Part shown: piece by piece, positions 62,230-64,000 of the stretch | Layout: the number at the start of each line of letters is the position of its first letter | Position numbering within the stretch: position 1 is the first letter of the stretch | Source: Fidelibacterota bacterium | GTDB taxonomy: Bacteria; Pseudomonadota; Alphaproteobacteria; Rhodospirillales; Rhodospirillaceae | Direction: 5' to 3' | Length of the DNA stretch: 64,000 bases | NCBI GenBank assembly: GCA_947475895.1 | Contig: CANJMF010000003.1 | Location: 124,001-188,000, forward strand | Notes under the pieces: model-generated | What the model was told of the DNA's origin: nothing | The model's database searches: none | What the model saw: only the letters and a program-made list of their open reading frames with translations | Position numbers and translations under genes: made by a program

Positions 62230-63513
62230 ATGCGCAAGCCGCTTTATAAAATACTCTATGTCCAGGTGCTGGTGGCGATTGTCATCGGGGTGACGCTGGG
62301 CCTCGCAAATCCCGAGCTTGCGGTTGCCATGAAGCCGCTGGGCGATGCCTTCATCAAGCTGGTGAAGATGGTCATCCCGGTCATTATTTTTTGCACCGTG
62401 GTGTCGGGGATCGCCGGCATGCAGGATGCCAAGCGCGTCGGCCGCGTGGGTGTCAAAGCGATTGTTTATTTCGAGGTGGTTTCCACCTTCGCGCTCGTGA
62501 TCGGTCTGATCGTGGCGAATACCCTGAAGCCGGGTGCGGGGTTCAACGCCACACCCGAGAGCTTGGACACCAAGGCCATCGCCGATTACACGACCCGCGC
62601 CAAGGCGGAAAACATCAGCGACTTCCTGCTCAACATCATTCCCAACACCGTGGTTGATGCCTTTGCCAAGGGCGACGTGTTGCAGGTGTTGTTCTTCGCG
62701 GTGTTGTTTGGGTTCGCGCTTTCGGCTTTGGGAAAGCGCGGCGACGGCGTGCGCAGCTTTATCGATCAAGTCACGCACGTCATTTTCGGCGTCATCAATA
62801 TTGTGATGCGCGTGGCGCCCATCGGGGCATTTGGCGCTATGGCCTTTACGATTGGGCGGTATGGCGTGGCAGCACTGGGCCCGCTGTTTTCGTTGATGGG
62901 TGCGTTTTATCTCACGGCGGCGCTGTTCGTGTTCGTCGTGCTCGGCACCATCGCGCGCTTGGTCGGGTTCAATATCGTGCGGCTGATTATTTATCTGAAG
63001 GAAGAGCTGCTTATTGTGCTGGGGACTAGCTCGTCCGAAAGCGCGCTTCCATCGCTGATGGAAAAGCTGCGGCGCCTCGGATGCTCCCGGCCGGTTGTCG
63101 GCCTGGTCATACCGGCCGGATATTCCTTCAATCTCGATGGTACAAACATCTACATCACCATGGCGGCGCTGTTCATCGCCCAGGCGACGAATACCGACCT
63201 CACGCTGACGCAGGAGTTAACGCTCCTGGCCGTGGCCATGCTGAGTTCGAAGGGGGCCAGCGGTATAACGGGGGCCGGGTTTGTAACCCTTGCCGCCACG
63301 TTGGCCGTGGTTCCCACGATCCCGATTGAAGGTATGGCCCTGATCCTCGGCATCGACCGCTTCATGAGCGAATGCCGGGCCATCACCAATATTATCGGCA
63401 ATGCCGTGGCCACGGTGGTGGTGTCGCGGTGGGAGGGGGAACTGGATAAAACCCAGCTCCAGGCCGCTTTAAAGGGCAATCTGGCCCCCGAGACGGTTTT
63501 AGACGAGGCGTGA
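62230..63513 (+). CDS. dctA: C4-dicarboxylate/amino acid:cation symporter (DctA-like)
   Basis: Inner-membrane DAACS family transporter of 427 residues. [20 protein letters not shown] and [24 protein letters not shown] (substrate- and Na-binding segments) and [20 protein letters not shown] are visible. Best match by motif is C4-dicarboxylate DctA, but glutamate/aspartate members are similar. Ribosome site GGGGATC precedes the ATG. Confidence 0.92.
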   Translation: MRKPLYKILYVQVLVAIVIGVTLGLANPELAVAMKPLGDAFIKLVKMVIPVIIFCTVVSGIAGMQDAKRVGRVGVKAIVYFEVVSTFALVIGLIVANTLKPGAGFNATPESLDTKAIADYTTRAKAENISDFLLNIIPNTVVDAFAKGDVLQVLFFAVLFGFALSALGKRGDGVRSFIDQVTHVIFGVINIVMRVAPIGAFGAMAFTIGRYGVAALGPLFSLMGAFYLTAALFVFVVLGTIARLVGFNIVRLIIYLKEELLIVLGTSSSESALPSLMEKLRRLGCSRPVVGLVIPAGYSFNLDGTNIYITMAALFIAQATNTDLTLTQELTLLAVAMLSSKGASGITGAGFVTLAATLAVVPTIPIEGMALILGIDRFMSECRAITNIIGNAVATVVVSRWEGELDKTQLQAALKGNLAPETVLDEA

Positions 63514-63653
63514 CATTCCGTCTAAGTTGTTGTAAAATAATATCATTATCGCCCTAGTCGCCGGGCGCATAGGCCGTATGACAGGACTTGGCCTTGGCTG
63601 TTGCGGCGCAACAGGTATAACAGCGCAAAGAAGCGCTGGGGGAACGGCGGATA

Positions 63654-64000
63654 ATGAAGGTTTTGCTGGCACAGCCGCGGGGTTTTTGCGCTGGTGTCGT
63701 GCGTGCGGTCGAGATCGTCGAGCTGGCCCTGAAGAAGTATGGCCCGCCGGTCTACGTGCGCCACGAAATCGTCCATAACAAACGTGTCGTTGAGGACCTG
63801 CGCGCCAAAGGTGCGGTGTTCGTCGACGAGGTTGACGATATTCCGTCCGGCGCCATCACGGTGTTCTCGGCGCACGGCGTCTCGCGCCGCGTCGTCAGCG
63901 ATGCCGACAACCGCGGTCTCGAAGTTCTCGACGCCACGTGTCCGCTGGTCGCGCGCGTGCACACCGAAGGCCAACGCTACGCGGCCGCCGGCTACGAAGT
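63654..64000 (+). CDS. ispH: 4-hydroxy-3-methylbut-2-enyl diphosphate reductase, N-terminal part (cut by window edge)
   Basis: Last step of the MEP isoprenoid pathway; iron-sulfur enzyme. From ATG 63654 the frame has no stop to the window end (115 codons). Motifs are [16 protein letters not shown] (first cluster Cys), [25 protein letters not shown] (active-site His) and [12 protein letters not shown] (second Cys). A GGGGGAAC ribosome-site-like sequence precedes it. The C-terminal part lies outside. Confidence 0.93.
   Translation, partial: MKVLLAQPRGFCAGVVRAVEIVELALKKYGPPVYVRHEIVHNKRVVEDLRAKGAVFVDEVDDIPSGAITVFSAHGVSRRVVSDADNRGLEVLDATCPLVARVHTEGQRYAAAGYE

Noticed and set aside
1-64000. Mobile elements, prophage, CRISPR arrays
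   Set aside because: No transposase, integrase, capsid or cas-type protein among the coding frames, and no regularly spaced repeat array seen by eye.

Overview
This 64 kb window looks like a chromosomal segment of an alphaproteobacterium. The codon use is GC-rich (estimated by eye at about 60%). A LexA-type site has the alphaproteobacterial GTTC-N7-GTTC form, and there is a perfect GGAAC-N16-CGTT site of the alphaproteobacterial general-stress sigma factor EcfG. Gene sets such as rng-yacG-tRNA-Phe, imuA-imuB-dnaE2 and ku/ligD fit the same class. I cannot name a genus. The window opens inside pgi and closes inside ispH. I found no insertion sequence, prophage, CRISPR array or rRNA operon.

Layout. 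0-10 kb: pgi end, mutL, an unknown 304-residue protein, a hybrid histidine kinase with an apparent frameshift, then leftward rsmD, rluB, a glutamine amidotransferase and a lytic transglycosylase, then tadA. 10-20 kb: purD, xseA, a LytM peptidase, lpxK with a DUF374 acyltransferase, a glycosyltransferase with an LpxH-like phosphoesterase, a lipid kinase and pmbA. 20-31 kb: an outer-membrane barrel, ubiD, a GAF/HD-GYP phosphodiesterase, ubiA, rsmE, gshA, a chorismate mutase-like gene, and hemerythrin and phosphofructokinase genes diverging around a perfect FNR/FixK-type palindrome. 31-34 kb: a polyamine locus with a structured leader, a 44-codon leader ORF, an ornithine decarboxylase and a deoxyhypusine-synthase-like enzyme. 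34-37 kb: a PadR/DUF1700/DUF2807 operon with its operator, and a TrhA-type membrane protein. 37-43 kb: a surface-sugar-like cluster (HAD hydrolase, GT2, and an unusual Gfo/Idh-FAD oxidoreductase fusion). 43-48 kb: rng, yacG, tRNA-Phe and small stress or envelope genes. 48-58 kb: a DNA-repair and mutagenesis block in which ligD and ku (end joining) bracket the SOS mutasome imuA-imuB-dnaE2 and a histone-H1-like gene. 58-64 kb: a frameshifted DUF3095 gene, a TPR protein, a DTW tRNA-modifying enzyme, a split spermidine-synthase-like pair, dctA and the start of ispH.

Five observations stand out. First, a 19-nt motif occurs four times as two direct-repeat pairs, both with exactly 69 bp offset, in inverted orientation at 37.8 and 51.2 kb. 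Second, the ornithine decarboxylase leader carries a small ORF behind a near-perfect ribosome site and strong hairpins. Third, ligD is broken at an A9 run containing the A AAA AAG slippery heptamer between its phosphoesterase and ligase domains. Fourth, EcfG-like promoters with matching 16-17 nt spacing precede ligD, ku, the H1-like gene and a DUF3096 gene. Fifth, there is a fusion of two dinucleotide-binding oxidoreductase domains in the sugar cluster. Three genes (kinase, ligD, DUF3095) need a one-base shift to read through, so base-level accuracy of the assembly is a real caveat.
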